DNA of 64,000 nucleotides, from assembly GCF_003259155.1 (NCBI RefSeq), contig NZ_QGMQ01000002.1, positions 308,925 to 372,924 on the forward strand, in the 5' to 3' direction. The notes under the pieces are model-generated. The model saw only the letters and a program-made list of their open reading frames with translations, was not told the origin of the DNA and searched no databases. This DNA comes from Marinimicrobium alkaliphilum. Its GTDB lineage: Bacteria > Pseudomonadota > Gammaproteobacteria > Pseudomonadales > Cellvibrionaceae. Numbering within the stretch: the stretch's first letter is position 1; each line of letters begins with the position of its first letter. This document shows positions 36,836 through 46,564 of the stretch, piece after piece. A program made the translations under genes and the position numbers.

Positions 36836-39535
36836 ATGAAACTATTAGTCAATGCTGAAGAGGCCTTCCAGAGACTGGCCAACAGTGTATCGAATAGCGG
36901 GGCTGAAGACTTTTTCAGCGCGCTGGTGCGGTGCTTGGGTGAGGTGTTGGCGGTTGACTATGTGGTGATTTCCGAGCTCGGTGCGGACCGCAGTGAAGCC
37001 CAAACGCTCAGCGTCTGGTCCACTGAGGGCATGCAGCCAAACTTCCATTATGCGCTTGCCGGCACCCCTTGCGCTTTGGCCAGTCGGGGTGAAGTCTGCG
37101 TTTTCAGCGAGGGTGTGCAAGCCCGATTTCCCAGCGATGAACTGCTTGCCGAAATGGGTATTGAAAGCTTTGTCGGGCTGGGTCTCAGCGGTCCAGAGGG
37201 GGAGATCGTGGGTATCATTAACCTGCTCTCCAGGCAGCCGTCAGCGCTGCCCGGTGTGAGCCGGGAAGTGATTCGCATTGCCGCGTCCCAGGCGGGCGCC
37301 GAATTGGCCCGCCGGCAGGCCTACGCGACCCTTAACCGCAATGAAGCCCGCCTCAATACCCTGCTCAACCATTTGCCCGGAACGGTGTACCGATGCCGCT
37401 CCGACAAGGACTGGTCAATTGAATTTGTCAGTGAGGGATGCCTGGCGTTGACGGGCTACGCGCCTGAAGACTTCACCAGCGGCGTGATTGCCGGCTTTGC
37501 GGCTCTGGTGCACCCGGATGATCTCGAACGGGTGGTCGACGAAGTTCAGAACGCGATGAATCGGCGCCAGCCCTATGAGCTCACTTACCGCCTGATCACC
37601 AAAGCTGGAGAGCAGCGCTGGGCCTGGGAGCAGGGGCAGGCAATGGTGGATGAAGAGACGCAAGAGGTGCTGCTTGAGGGCTTCCTGATGGATGTCACTG
37701 AGCGCCACGAGTCCGAGCAGATGCAGCGGGCGGTGGTGCGCACGGCAACTGCCATCACCTCGCGCGCCGGGCAGGACTTTTTTCGGCAGTTGTTGCAGCA
37801 CCTGGTGCAGGCACTGGACGCCGATTGTGCCTACATAGCCACGCTTGAACCGAGTTCACGAGATCTTCTTGAGACGCGCGCCGTGGTGATTGATGGCCGG
37901 GTTGAGGATAATTTTGTGTACTCGCTCTCAGGTACACCCTGCGCCGAGATTCTGGCCAAGGGCGAGTGCCAGGGCGATGATAACGTGCCTATCCCGCTGC
38001 CGGCGGCGCCGGGCAAGGACAGTGACTGGGCGTGCAGCTATGTCGGGCGACGCCTGGATGATAACGATGGGCGGCCCATAGGCGTGTTGATGGTGATGTT
38101 CCGTCGGCCCATTCGTGACTACAGCTTTGCGACTTCGGTGATCCGGATTTTGGCCTCGGGGGCGGCCGGAGAGCTGGAGCGTGAGACCAGCCAGCAGCGC
38201 ATTCAGCAGTTGGCCTATGTGGATCCTATTACCGGGCTGCCCAACCGCATTCAATTTATGGAGCAATTGAATGAGCTGGTCATTCCCCAGAGTGCCAACG
38301 GGAAGCCGCTGGCACTGGTTTTTATTGATATTCGTCGTTTTAAAGAAGTGAATGATTTGCAGGGGCATCACGTTGGCGACCAACTGTTGCGCCAGTTGGG
38401 GCAGCAGTTGCGCCATATCCTGCGCCCGGGAGAGTTTCTGGCGCGCCTGGCGGGTGATGAGTTTGCCTTATTGGTGCCGGGTTGCGGGGCTTCGGATGTG
38501 AGTGCCGTGGTGGTGCGTATCCAGTCGGCGTTGGCTTGGCCCATTCGCCTGGATGACCGGGAGTACACCCTCAGCGCCAATTTGGGAGTGGCACGGTATC
38601 CGGCCGATGCCCAGACGCCTGGCGCGTTGTTTCAATGCGCGAGTGTGGCGTTGCACCAGGCCAAACAGGAAGAGCACGGTGTCTGCGTATTCGCCAAGAG
38701 TATGACCGAGAACCTGAGTCGCCGTCAGCAACTGACCGAGCGTTTTGTGCAGGCGCTCAACCGCAACCAGCTCGAACTCTACTATCAGCCCCAGGTCGAC
38801 CTGAAAACTGGCCGAATGACGGGTGCGGAGGCCTTGTGTCGCTGGCATGACCAGGAGTGGGGGTGGGTGAGTCCGGGGGAGTTCATTCCCTTGGCCGAAG
38901 AGCGCGGGCTGATGCCTCAGTTGGGCAACTGGGTCCTCAACGAGGCGTGCCGGCAATTGCAGGCCTGGGCAGATGATGGCTATGTCTTACCGGGTCGCTT
39001 GAGTGTCAACATTTCCGCACACCAGTTTGACGACGATCATTTGCTCGAGCGCATCCAGCGCATTACCCAGGCCCACGAAGTCGAGCCCAAAGCGCTGTCT
39101 CTGGAGCTGACGGAAAGCAGCCTGATGCGCAACCCGGAGCAGGCGGTTGCAACGACCGAGGCGCTCAGTGCGGCGGGCTATGGGCTGTCTATCGATGATT
39201 TCGGCACCGGGTATTCGTCACTGTCCTACCTCAAGCGTTTTGCCGCCGATACACTGAAAATTGACATGTCCTTTGTACGCGACATGTTGGAGGACAGCCA
39301 CGACAATACCATTGTCACCACCATTATTGTCATGGCGCGCAGCCTGGGAATGAAAACCATTGCCGAGGGCGTTGAGACCCAGGCTCAGGCCGAGGCTCTG
39401 TACGCCCTGGGTTGCGAGCAGGCGCAGGGCTTTTTCTACGGCCGCCCGGTGAGCGAACGCGAATTTCGCAAGGTCGCAGGCCCTTTGCGGGCTAACGAAT
39501 CCGGTAGTGCGGGTCAATCTGCTCGGCGCGGGTGA
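36836..39535 (+). CDS. GAF-PAS-GAF-GGDEF-EAL c-di-GMP signalling protein
   Basis: 899 residues from ATG 36836, which has GGGCGGGA before it; a GTG at 36773 is less likely. No membrane helix is seen. Modules: GAF 15-155, PAS 165-290 (FVSEGCLALTGYAPEDF), a second GAF-like 305-450, GGDEF 455-620 (DPITGLPNRIQF, RLAGDEFALLV at 537-547) and EAL 640-890 (EALCRW, NISAHQF, LELTESSL, SIDDFGTGYSS, TLKIDMSFV, IAEGVET). The signature is AGDEF, which may still allow cyclase or GTP-binding activity; the EAL domain keeps its catalytic residues. The last 44 bases overlap the convergent carbonic anhydrase gene. Confidence 0.93.
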   Translation: MKLLVNAEEAFQRLANSVSNSGAEDFFSALVRCLGEVLAVDYVVISELGADRSEAQTLSVWSTEGMQPNFHYALAGTPCALASRGEVCVFSEGVQARFPSDELLAEMGIESFVGLGLSGPEGEIVGIINLLSRQPSALPGVSREVIRIAASQAGAELARRQAYATLNRNEARLNTLLNHLPGTVYRCRSDKDWSIEFVSEGCLALTGYAPEDFTSGVIAGFAALVHPDDLERVVDEVQNAMNRRQPYELTYRLITKAGEQRWAWEQGQAMVDEETQEVLLEGFLMDVTERHESEQMQRAVVRTATAITSRAGQDFFRQLLQHLVQALDADCAYIATLEPSSRDLLETRAVVIDGRVEDNFVYSLSGTPCAEILAKGECQGDDNVPIPLPAAPGKDSDWACSYVGRRLDDNDGRPIGVLMVMFRRPIRDYSFATSVIRILASGAAGELERETSQQRIQQLAYVDPITGLPNRIQFMEQLNELVIPQSANGKPLALVFIDIRRFKEVNDLQGHHVGDQLLRQLGQQLRHILRPGEFLARLAGDEFALLVPGCGASDVSAVVVRIQSALAWPIRLDDREYTLSANLGVARYPADAQTPGALFQCASVALHQAKQEEHGVCVFAKSMTENLSRRQQLTERFVQALNRNQLELYYQPQVDLKTGRMTGAEALCRWHDQEWGWVSPGEFIPLAEERGLMPQLGNWVLNEACRQLQAWADDGYVLPGRLSVNISAHQFDDDHLLERIQRITQAHEVEPKALSLELTESSLMRNPEQAVATTEALSAAGYGLSIDDFGTGYSSLSYLKRFAADTLKIDMSFVRDMLEDSHDNTIVTTIIVMARSLGMKTIAEGVETQAQAEALYALGCEQAQGFFYGRPVSEREFRKVAGPLRANESGSAGQSARRG

Positions 39536-40121
39536 TCGGTTCGATCAGCTTGCGCAGGATGCCGTCCTTGATGCTGTAAATCCAGCCGTGAATTGTCAGC
39601 TCCTGGCCCTGATCCCACGCATTCTGCACAATGTTGGTATGTGATACGTTGGCAACCTGCTGAATCACATTGAGCTCGCACAGTCGGTCCAGGCGCTCGG
39701 CTTCATCGTCGATCTCGTCGAGGGTATCGGCGTGGCGGAAGTAGACGTCGCGGATATTGCGGATCCAATAATCGATCAGCCCCAGCTGTTTGTGTTCCAT
39801 CGCGGCTTTAACACCACCGCAGCCGTAGTGGCCGGTGACTATGATGTGTTTGACTTTCAGATACTCAACAGCAAATTGCATTACAGACATGCAATTGAGA
39901 TCCGTTTGCACTACCAGGTTGGCGACGTTGCGATGCACGAACAGATCGCCGGGTAGCAGACCCACGATCTGGTTGGCGGGTACGCGGGAATCGGCGCAAC
40001 CGATCCACAGGTACTCGGGTGTTTGCTGCTTGCTTAGCTTCTCAAAGAATGCCGGGTTCTCCGACTTGATCTGCTCGGCCCAGCGCGCATTATTTTCGAG
40101 CAGGTGCTCCAATCTGTGCAT
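39492..40121 (-). CDS. can: Beta-class carbonic anhydrase
   Basis: 209 residues. It hydrates CO2 to bicarbonate, supplying carboxylases such as acetyl-CoA carboxylase. Zinc ligands are Cys42, His98 and Cys101 with Asp44 (GCADSRVPAN and VTGHYGCGGV), and the family's VHRNVANLV and GLIDYWIRNIRDV blocks are present. The C-terminus is antisense to the last 44 bases of the EAL gene. Confidence 0.95.
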   Translation of the reverse strand: MHRLEHLLENNARWAEQIKSENPAFFEKLSKQQTPEYLWIGCADSRVPANQIVGLLPGDLFVHRNVANLVVQTDLNCMSVMQFAVEYLKVKHIIVTGHYGCGGVKAAMEHKQLGLIDYWIRNIRDVYFRHADTLDEIDDEAERLDRLCELNVIQQVANVSHTNIVQNAWDQGQELTIHGWIYSIKDGILRKLIEPITRAEQIDPHYRIR

Positions 40122-40217
40122 GATCTCCCCCTTATATGCTGGGCGAAGTATATTTCATCGCGTGGTACAAGTGATACAGTTGGCCCGATAAACTCGACCT
40201 GAACTCAGGAGTGACCT

Positions 40218-41699
40218 GTGAATCAACATCCAGACAAGGGCCGTACCCTCTACTGGCACGACTATGAAACCTGGGGCGAGAACCCGGCCAGCGATCGTCC
40301 GTCGCAGTTCGCCGGTGTGCGCACTGACGAGCAACTCAATGTTATCGACGAGCCCCTGATGCTCTACTGTCAGCCGCCTGAAGACGCGCTGCCTAAGCCT
40401 GAAGCCTGTCTGGTCACCGGCATCACACCTCAGCAGGCGCAGGCAGAGGGCGTGCCAGAGCGCGAGTTTATCGCCGCCATCCATGCCCAGCTGGCCCGTC
40501 CGGGCACCTGCGGGGTCGGCTACAACTCGATTCGTTTCGATGACGAGGTCACGCGCTACACGCTGTATCGCAACTTCTATGATCCCTATGAGCGTGAGTG
40601 GCGTAACGGTAATTCGAGGTGGGATATTATCGATATGCTGCGCATGACTCGGGCGCTGCGTCCCGAGGGCATTCAATGGCCGGACTATGAGGATGGTCGA
40701 CCCTGTTTTCGCCTGGAGCGCCTGACGGCCGCCAATGGCCTGAGTCACGAGGCCGCTCACGATGCCCTGTCAGACGTCTACGCCACCATTGCGATGGCGC
40801 GTCTGGTCAGGGAACGCCAACCGCGCCTCTACGACTATGCGTATCGACTGCGCGACAAACGTTTTGCGCGCAAATTGATTGATCTGGACGGCCGTAAGCC
40901 CCTGCTGCACATCTCGTCCAAATTCGGTTGGGAGCAGGCCTATGCGGGCCTGGTTGTGCCGCTGGCGATGCACCCGAGTAACGCCAACAGTGTGATTGTG
41001 TTTAACCTGAGTCAGTCGCCCAAGGATTTGCTGGAACTGTCGGTCGAAGCGCTTCAGGAGCGCCTGTTTGTGACAGGCGACGAGTTGCCTGAAGGGGTTG
41101 AGCGTCTGGCGCTTAAAGAGGTGCACCTCAATAAAACCCCGATGCTGCTGCCACCGACCATGCTTGATGGTGCCGCTGCCGAGCGTCTGGGTATCGATCG
41201 TGACCGGTGTGAGCGCCACTGGCAGACGCTGGTCAATATGACCCTGGACGAGCAGAGCCGCTTGGCGGGCAAACTGCAGCAGCTTTACCAGCAGCGACGC
41301 TTTGAAACGCCTGAAGACCCTGAGCGACAGCTTTACAATGGATTTCTGGAGGATGCTGATCGGGCGCTGTTAGCCAAGGTGCGGGCTGCGCCCCCGGAAG
41401 AGCTCGCGGCCCTGGAAAGCCGTTTTCGGGACCCGAGGATGCCCGAGTTGCTGTTTCGCTATCGGGCGCGCAATTTCCCGGCCACCCTAAGCCCGCCTGA
41501 GCGGGAGCGCTGGGCGCAGTGGTGCCGGTTCCGACTGAGCGATCCGGGCACCGAAGTCAATGCTCAGGCCTTCCAGGTACGCCTGCAGGCGGCGCGTGAC
41601 CGGGTCGCGGACCCCGCCGAGGCAGTCCTCCTGGAACAGCTCGCCGCTTACGGGGCCGAGCTTTTGGCCCGTCACGGGCTGGCTCACGGGCGGGGATAA
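40218..41699 (+). CDS. sbcB: Exodeoxyribonuclease I
   Basis: 493 residues from GTG 40218. It degrades single-stranded DNA 3' to 5' and works in mismatch repair and recombination. The DnaQ-like core has HDYETWGENPASDRPSQFAG (first acidic pair), VGYNSIRFDDEVTRYTLYRN and HDALSDVYATIAMARL; the SH3-like and helical accessory parts follow (KFARKLIDLD-type block at FARKLIDLDGRKPLLHIS). The divergent neighbour is can, 96 bases away. Confidence 0.96.
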   Translation: MNQHPDKGRTLYWHDYETWGENPASDRPSQFAGVRTDEQLNVIDEPLMLYCQPPEDALPKPEACLVTGITPQQAQAEGVPEREFIAAIHAQLARPGTCGVGYNSIRFDDEVTRYTLYRNFYDPYEREWRNGNSRWDIIDMLRMTRALRPEGIQWPDYEDGRPCFRLERLTAANGLSHEAAHDALSDVYATIAMARLVRERQPRLYDYAYRLRDKRFARKLIDLDGRKPLLHISSKFGWEQAYAGLVVPLAMHPSNANSVIVFNLSQSPKDLLELSVEALQERLFVTGDELPEGVERLALKEVHLNKTPMLLPPTMLDGAAAERLGIDRDRCERHWQTLVNMTLDEQSRLAGKLQQLYQQRRFETPEDPERQLYNGFLEDADRALLAKVRAAPPEELAALESRFRDPRMPELLFRYRARNFPATLSPPERERWAQWCRFRLSDPGTEVNAQAFQVRLQAARDRVADPAEAVLLEQLAAYGAELLARHGLAHGRG

Positions 41700-41748
41700 A
41701 CCCGGGCAAAAACCGGGTAGATAGGTAACATCAGGAGTGGGAATCTGG

Positions 41749-41757
41749 TGTTATAAA
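41749..41757 (+). promoter_or_regulatory. Extended -10 element upstream of argG
   Basis: TGTTATAAA (TG at 41749, TATAAA at 41752-41757) is a good extended -10, 77 bases before argG. No ARG-box palindrome was recognised around it. Confidence 0.4.
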
Positions 41758-41833
41758 GGGTACAATCTGGCCCGTTTTTGTTCGCCTTGGCCGCCGGCCG
41801 GGCCGACATGTCTGAATCTGATTGGGAGCACCT

Positions 41834-43054
41834 ATGTCATCCATCAAAAAAGTGGTTTTGGCCTATTCCGGCGGCCTGGACACTTCTGTGATTGTTAAAT
41901 GGTTGCAAGAGACCTACAACTGTGAGGTGGTGACCTTTACCGCCGATATCGGTCAGGGTGAAGAGGTTGAGCCAGCGCGCACCAAAGCGCAGGCACTGGG
42001 TGTCAAGGAGATCTACATCGAAGATCTGCGCGAGGAGTTTGTCCGTGATTACGTGTTCCCGATGTTTCGCGCCAATACCATCTACGAGGGCGAGTACCTG
42101 CTCGGCACCTCCATTGCCCGGCCGCTGATCGCCAAACGGTTGATCGAGATTGCCAATGAGACCGGCGCTGACGCTATTTCGCACGGGGCCACCGGCAAGG
42201 GCAATGACCAGGTACGCTTTGAGTTGGGTGCCTACGCCCTCAAGCCTGGCGTTCAGGTGATTGCGCCCTGGCGCGAGTGGGACCTCAACTCACGGGACAA
42301 GCTGATGGCCTACTGTGAGGAGCACAACATTCCGGTCGACTTCTCCAAAGGCAAAAAGAAGTCACCCTATTCGATGGATGCGAACCTGTTGCACATCTCT
42401 TACGAGGGCGGTGTGCTGGAAGATCCCTGGACCGAGGCTGAAGAGGACATGTGGCGCTGGAGCGTCTCGCCCGAGGCCGCTCCGGATCAGCCCACCTACA
42501 TTGACGTGACCTTTGAGAAAGGCGATATCGTCGCTATTGACGGTGAACGTCTGTCCCCGGCCACAGTGCTGGAGCGCCTGAACAAGCTCGGCGGTGAGAA
42601 CGGTATTGGCCGTCTGGATATCGTGGAAAACCGCTACGTCGGCATGAAATCCCGGGGCTGCTATGAAACCCCCGGTGGCACCATCATTCTCAAGGCGCAC
42701 CGCGCTATCGAGTCCATCACTCTGGATCGCGAAGTCGCGCACCTTAAGGATGAGATGATGCCCAAGTATGCCGAGCTGATCTACAATGGCTACTGGTGGA
42801 GTCCGGAGCGAAAAATGCTCCAGGTGGCCATCGACGAGTCCCAACATGTGGTTAATGGCGAAGTACGCCTGAAGTTGTACAAAGGTGCCGTGCACGTGGT
42901 AGGGCGTCGTTCCGAAGACAGCCTGTTCGATGAAAAAGTCGCCACTTTCGAAGACGATGCGGGCGCGTACAATCAAAAAGATGCCGAGGGCTTCATCAAG
43001 TTGAATGCCCTGCGTATGCGCATCGCCGCGAGCAAAGGCCGCGACCTGAGTTGA
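41834..43054 (+). CDS. argG: Argininosuccinate synthase
   Basis: 406 residues from ATG 41834; a TTG four codons upstream is rejected because GGGAGCACCT is the ribosome site for the ATG. It condenses citrulline and aspartate with ATP in arginine synthesis. The ATP loop [16 protein letters not shown], the block [15 protein letters not shown] and [12 protein letters not shown] are typical. An intrinsic terminator follows. Confidence 0.98.
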   Translation: MSSIKKVVLAYSGGLDTSVIVKWLQETYNCEVVTFTADIGQGEEVEPARTKAQALGVKEIYIEDLREEFVRDYVFPMFRANTIYEGEYLLGTSIARPLIAKRLIEIANETGADAISHGATGKGNDQVRFELGAYALKPGVQVIAPWREWDLNSRDKLMAYCEEHNIPVDFSKGKKKSPYSMDANLLHISYEGGVLEDPWTEAEEDMWRWSVSPEAAPDQPTYIDVTFEKGDIVAIDGERLSPATVLERLNKLGGENGIGRLDIVENRYVGMKSRGCYETPGGTIILKAHRAIESITLDREVAHLKDEMMPKYAELIYNGYWWSPERKMLQVAIDESQHVVNGEVRLKLYKGAVHVVGRRSEDSLFDEKVATFEDDAGAYNQKDAEGFIKLNALRMRIAASKGRDLS

Positions 43055-43063
43055 TGTTGTAAG

Positions 43064-43086
43064 CCGGGACCAAGTCCCGGTTTTTT
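43064..43086 (+). terminator. Terminator after argG
   Basis: CCGGGAC, a CAA loop and GTCCCGG are followed by six T. A textbook intrinsic terminator 9 bases past the stop. Confidence 0.9.
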
Positions 43087-43095
43087 CACGCTTTT

Positions 43096-43135
43096 TTGAC
43101 AAGAATCAATAACGACAATGCTTCCCTGGTAGACA
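43096..43135 (+). promoter_or_regulatory. FNR/Anr-type site and promoter of the cco operon
   Basis: TTGACAAGAATCAA at 43096-43109 differs from the FNR consensus TTGAT-N4-ATCAA at one base. TAGACA at 43130-43135 is a plausible -10; the start would then fall near 43142, about 40 bases from the site centre, as in class II FNR activation. The leader to ccoN is long (about 137 bases) and holds a 9-bp stem (43162-43170 with 43186-43194). Confidence 0.65.
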
Positions 43136-43278
43136 ATGCCGCCGGGCCGCCAGTGCGCGCGCGCCGGATGGAGTCGCCGCGGAAGCATCCGGCGTGGGGT
43201 TTTCCCGGCCGAATTTGAACCGTAGAGGGTGTTTTGTCACTGACAACAGCCGTTAACATTAGGTAACCAGGAACTCCT

Positions 43279-44727
43279 ATGAGTAGTCACGAGGCAGCCG
43301 CCGGGGCCCCCCCGGTTTATCACTACAAGGTCGTACGCCAGTTTGCTATTGCCACGATTGTCTGGGGCATTGTGGGTATGGCCGTTGGGGTATTACTTGC
43401 CGCCCAGTTGTACTGGCCGGGCCTGAATGACATTTTTCAGCCGTTTTCACATTTTGGTCGACTGCGCCCGCTGCATACCAATGCCGTGATTTTTGCCTTT
43501 GGGGGCTCGGCGTTGATGGCCACCTCCCTCTATGTCGTGCAGCGCACCTCCCAGGCACGCCTGTTTGGTGGACCGCTGATTCCTTTTGTCTTCTGGGGCT
43601 GGCAGCTGGTCATTGTGCTCGCGGCCATTACCCTGCCGTTGGGCTACACCACGGCCAAGGAATATGCCGAGCTTGAGTGGCCCATTGGTATTCTCATCGC
43701 GATTGTCTGGGTTTCCTATGCGGTGGTGTTTTTCGGCACCATCATGAAACGCCGGGTGGCGCACATCTATGTGGCGAACTGGTTCTTTGGCGCCTTTATT
43801 CTGACCATTGCGCTGCTGCACATCGTCAACAATCTGGCGGTGCCGGTTTCGGCGTTCAAGTCCTACTCCATATACTCCGGCGCGACCGATGCCATGATCC
43901 AGTGGTGGTACGGGCACAACGCCGTGGGCTTTTTCCTGACAGCGGGCTTCCTGGGCATCATGTACTATTTTGTTCCCAAGCAGGCTGAGCGCCCGATTTA
44001 TTCCTATCAGCTGTCGATCGTGCACTTCTGGGCGCTGATCTCCATTTACATCTGGGCGGGTCCGCACCACCTGCATTACTCGGCTCTGCCGGACTGGACC
44101 CAGAGCCTCGGGATGGTGATGTCGCTGATTCTGTTGGCGCCCAGCTGGGGCGGTATGATCAACGGTATCATGACCCTTTCCGGTGCCTGGCATAAATTGC
44201 GCACCGACCCGACTCTGCGCTTTTTGGTGGTGTCTCTCTCCTTCTACGGTATGTCCACGTTCGAAGGCCCGATGATGTCGATCAAAACGGTGAATGCCCT
44301 GTCACACAACACCGACTGGACCATCGGTCACGTACACTCGGGCGCGCTGGGCTGGGTTGCCATGATCAGTATTGGCGCCATCTATCATTTATTGCCGATT
44401 CTTTATGGGCGCAAAGAGATGTACAGCGTCAAGTGGATCAATATTCATTTCTGGTTGGCCACGATCGGTACCGTTCTGTATATCGCCTCCATGTGGGTCA
44501 ACGGCATTATGCAGGGCCTGATGTGGCGCGCCTTCAATGAAGACGGCACACTCACCTACAGCTTTATCGAGTCTGTCATTGCCAGCTACCCGGGTTACTT
44601 TGTGCGCTTCGTTGGCGGCGCCATATTCCTGGCGGGCATGTTCCTGATGGCGTACAACGCCTATCGCACGGCCAAGGCTCCGGGTGCCAAAGCCATCGAC
44701 GAAAGTCCGGCACCGAAAGCGGCGTAA
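43279..44727 (+). CDS. ccoN: cbb3-type cytochrome c oxidase subunit I
   Basis: 482 residues, 12 membrane helices. It is the catalytic heme-copper subunit of the high-affinity oxidase that reduces oxygen at low tension. Histidine ligands are in [44 protein letters not shown] and [12 protein letters not shown]. It heads ccoNOQP followed by the assembly genes ccoGHIS. A near-consensus FNR site upstream suggests control by oxygen. Confidence 0.98.
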   Translation: MSSHEAAAGAPPVYHYKVVRQFAIATIVWGIVGMAVGVLLAAQLYWPGLNDIFQPFSHFGRLRPLHTNAVIFAFGGSALMATSLYVVQRTSQARLFGGPLIPFVFWGWQLVIVLAAITLPLGYTTAKEYAELEWPIGILIAIVWVSYAVVFFGTIMKRRVAHIYVANWFFGAFILTIALLHIVNNLAVPVSAFKSYSIYSGATDAMIQWWYGHNAVGFFLTAGFLGIMYYFVPKQAERPIYSYQLSIVHFWALISIYIWAGPHHLHYSALPDWTQSLGMVMSLILLAPSWGGMINGIMTLSGAWHKLRTDPTLRFLVVSLSFYGMSTFEGPMMSIKTVNALSHNTDWTIGHVHSGALGWVAMISIGAIYHLLPILYGRKEMYSVKWINIHFWLATIGTVLYIASMWVNGIMQGLMWRAFNEDGTLTYSFIESVIASYPGYFVRFVGGAIFLAGMFLMAYNAYRTAKAPGAKAIDESPAPKAA

Positions 44728-44741
44728 GGGGAAGGTAACAG

Positions 44742-45353
44742 ATGAAGAATCACGATATCGTCGAAAAAAACCTGGGTCTGATGACCATTCTGGTCATCGT
44801 AGCGATCAGTTTTGGCGGCCTGGTACAGATTGTTCCCCAGTTCTTTCTGGAGGAAACCACCGTGCCGGTCGAGGGGCTGCGTCCGCTCGGGGCGGTTGAG
44901 TTGGAAGGGCGGGACGTATACATCCGCGAAGGTTGCCACGTGTGTCATACGCAGATGGTGCGCCCGCTGCGAGCCGAGGTCGAGCGCTATGGGCACTATT
45001 CAGTCGCGGGTGAGTTTACTTACGACCACCCGTTTCTCTGGGGCTCAAAGCGCACCGGGCCGGACCTGGCACGGGTAGGCGGCCGCTACACGGATGACTG
45101 GCACAAAGTTCACTTGTACAACCCGCGCCTGGTGGTTCCCGAGTCCAATATGCCGGCGTTTCCGTGGCTCTACGACAATGTACTTGACGGTCGTCATACG
45201 GCTCGAAAAATGCGCGCCCTGCGCGCGGTCGGTGTGCCTTACACGGACGAAGATATCGAAACCGCCCAGGAGCAGGTACAGGGTGTGACTGAAATGGACG
45301 CGGTTGTCGCCTACTTGCAGCAACTGGGCACCTTGATCCAAGAGAAGCGCTGA
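44742..45353 (+). CDS. ccoO: cbb3 oxidase subunit II (mono-heme cytochrome c)
   Basis: 203 residues with one N-terminal membrane helix ([21 protein letters not shown]) and a periplasmic cytochrome domain with [12 protein letters not shown], the CxxCH heme site, and the axial Met region NMPAFPWLY. It relays electrons to CcoN. It starts 14 bases after ccoN. Confidence 0.98.
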   Translation: MKNHDIVEKNLGLMTILVIVAISFGGLVQIVPQFFLEETTVPVEGLRPLGAVELEGRDVYIREGCHVCHTQMVRPLRAEVERYGHYSVAGEFTYDHPFLWGSKRTGPDLARVGGRYTDDWHKVHLYNPRLVVPESNMPAFPWLYDNVLDGRHTARKMRALRAVGVPYTDEDIETAQEQVQGVTEMDAVVAYLQQLGTLIQEKR

Positions 45354-45354
45354 T

Positions 45355-45579
45355 ATGTTTGACTCAAGCACGTTGGGCATCATCTCGACCTTATTGATGG
45401 TGCCCGCCATTATCGGGATCGCCTGGTGGGCCTTTGCCCCCCGGCGCAAGAAGCGTTTCGATGACGCGGCGCAGTTGCCGTTTGCCGATGAAGCGCCACG
45501 CGCAGAGGATGATCCAGACGCGCAGAACACCAATGGCCAGAGCACCGCTAGCGGTGACGGCGAAGACGAGCGGAATTGA
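45355..45579 (+). CDS. ccoQ: cbb3 oxidase subunit CcoQ
   Basis: 74 residues: one membrane helix (residues 8-28) followed by RRKKRFDDAAQLPFAD, the usual CcoQ pattern, and an acidic tail. CcoQ stabilises the oxidase complex. It begins one base after ccoO and ends two bases before ccoP. Confidence 0.93.
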   Translation: MFDSSTLGIISTLLMVPAIIGIAWWAFAPRRKKRFDDAAQLPFADEAPRAEDDPDAQNTNGQSTASGDGEDERN

Positions 45580-45581
45580 CT

Positions 45582-46487
45582 ATGAGTACGTTTTGGAGCC
45601 TTTGGATTATCATTCTCACCGTGATCAACGTGGCGTTGATCCTTTGGGTACTGCTGGCGAACCGCAAAGTGGCGGTGCGTGATGACGAAGATCCGGAGAA
45701 CCGGAAAACCGGACACGTTTACGATGGCATTGAGGAGTACGATAACCCGCTGCCCCGCTGGTGGTTCAATCTGTTCATCGCGACGCTGATTTTCTCGGCG
45801 GTCTACCTGCTGCTGTACCCGGGTTTGGGCGCCTTTCAGGGGCTGCTCAACTGGAGCTCGACCAAGGAATTGCGCGGCCATCAGCAGCAGGCTGAGGCGC
45901 GCTTCTCCGAGCGCTTTGGCGTCTATGCCGAGACGCCGATTGCGGAGCTGGCCGAAGACCCACAGGCCATGCGTATCGGTATGCGCTTGTTTGCCAACAA
46001 CTGTGCGGTGTGTCATGGCTCGGATGGTGGTGGCAACTGGGGTTACCCCAACCTGACTAACAACGACTGGATTTGGGGTGGAGAGCCCGAACAGATCCTG
46101 GTCAGTATTCGTGATGGTCGCCAGGCGAACATGCCGGGTTGGAGTAATGTTCTGGGGGAATCGGGTATTGCCGATGTGACCGAACACGTGCTTCGTATCG
46201 CCGGGCGGGAGCATAATACTGAGCGCGCCGAGCGCGGTGCTCAGGCGTTCGCTCGCAATTGCGCGGCTTGCCACGGTGCCGAAGGCAAGGGCAATCCGGT
46301 GCTCGGTGCCCCCGACCTGACCAATGATATTTGGCTGTACGGCGGCGAGCCCCAGGAGATTCGTCAAACCTTGCGCGAAGGGCGCTTTGGTGTCATGCCG
46401 GCGCAGAAGGACATGCTGCGAGAAGATCGTATCCACCTGCTGGCGGCCTACGTTTACAGTCTGTCGCTCGATTACGACGAAGAGTAA
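45582..46487 (+). CDS. ccoP: cbb3 oxidase subunit III (di-heme cytochrome c)
   Basis: 301 residues from ATG 45582; the longer reading starts at a TTG inside the ccoQ stop. Two N-terminal helices (5-27, 60-82) with DGIEEYDNPLPRWW between them are typical. Two CxxCH sites, NCAVCHGSDG and NCAACHGAEG, bind hemes, and NMPGW and GVMPAQ supply axial methionines. It accepts electrons from soluble cytochromes and passes them to CcoO. Confidence 0.98.
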   Translation: MSTFWSLWIIILTVINVALILWVLLANRKVAVRDDEDPENRKTGHVYDGIEEYDNPLPRWWFNLFIATLIFSAVYLLLYPGLGAFQGLLNWSSTKELRGHQQQAEARFSERFGVYAETPIAELAEDPQAMRIGMRLFANNCAVCHGSDGGGNWGYPNLTNNDWIWGGEPEQILVSIRDGRQANMPGWSNVLGESGIADVTEHVLRIAGREHNTERAERGAQAFARNCAACHGAEGKGNPVLGAPDLTNDIWLYGGEPQEIRQTLREGRFGVMPAQKDMLREDRIHLLAAYVYSLSLDYDEE

Positions 46488-46500
46488 TTCTCGCCTCTCT

Positions 46501-46525
46501 CAAGCCCCCACGTCGCGGGGGCTTG
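46501..46525 (+). terminator. Hairpin between ccoP and ccoG
   Basis: CAAGCCCCC and GGGGGCTTG form a 9-bp stem with a seven-base loop. No T run follows, so it may be a partial terminator or an mRNA-stabilising hairpin that sets oxidase and assembly genes at different levels. Confidence 0.5.
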
Positions 46526-46564
46526 CTTCACCTGCCCGCTGTTGTCTGCTGATCGAGGTGCGCT

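Noticed and set aside
45045-46436. A 463-codon open frame antisense to ccoO-ccoQ-ccoP
   Set aside because: It spans three well-defined genes and has no family features.
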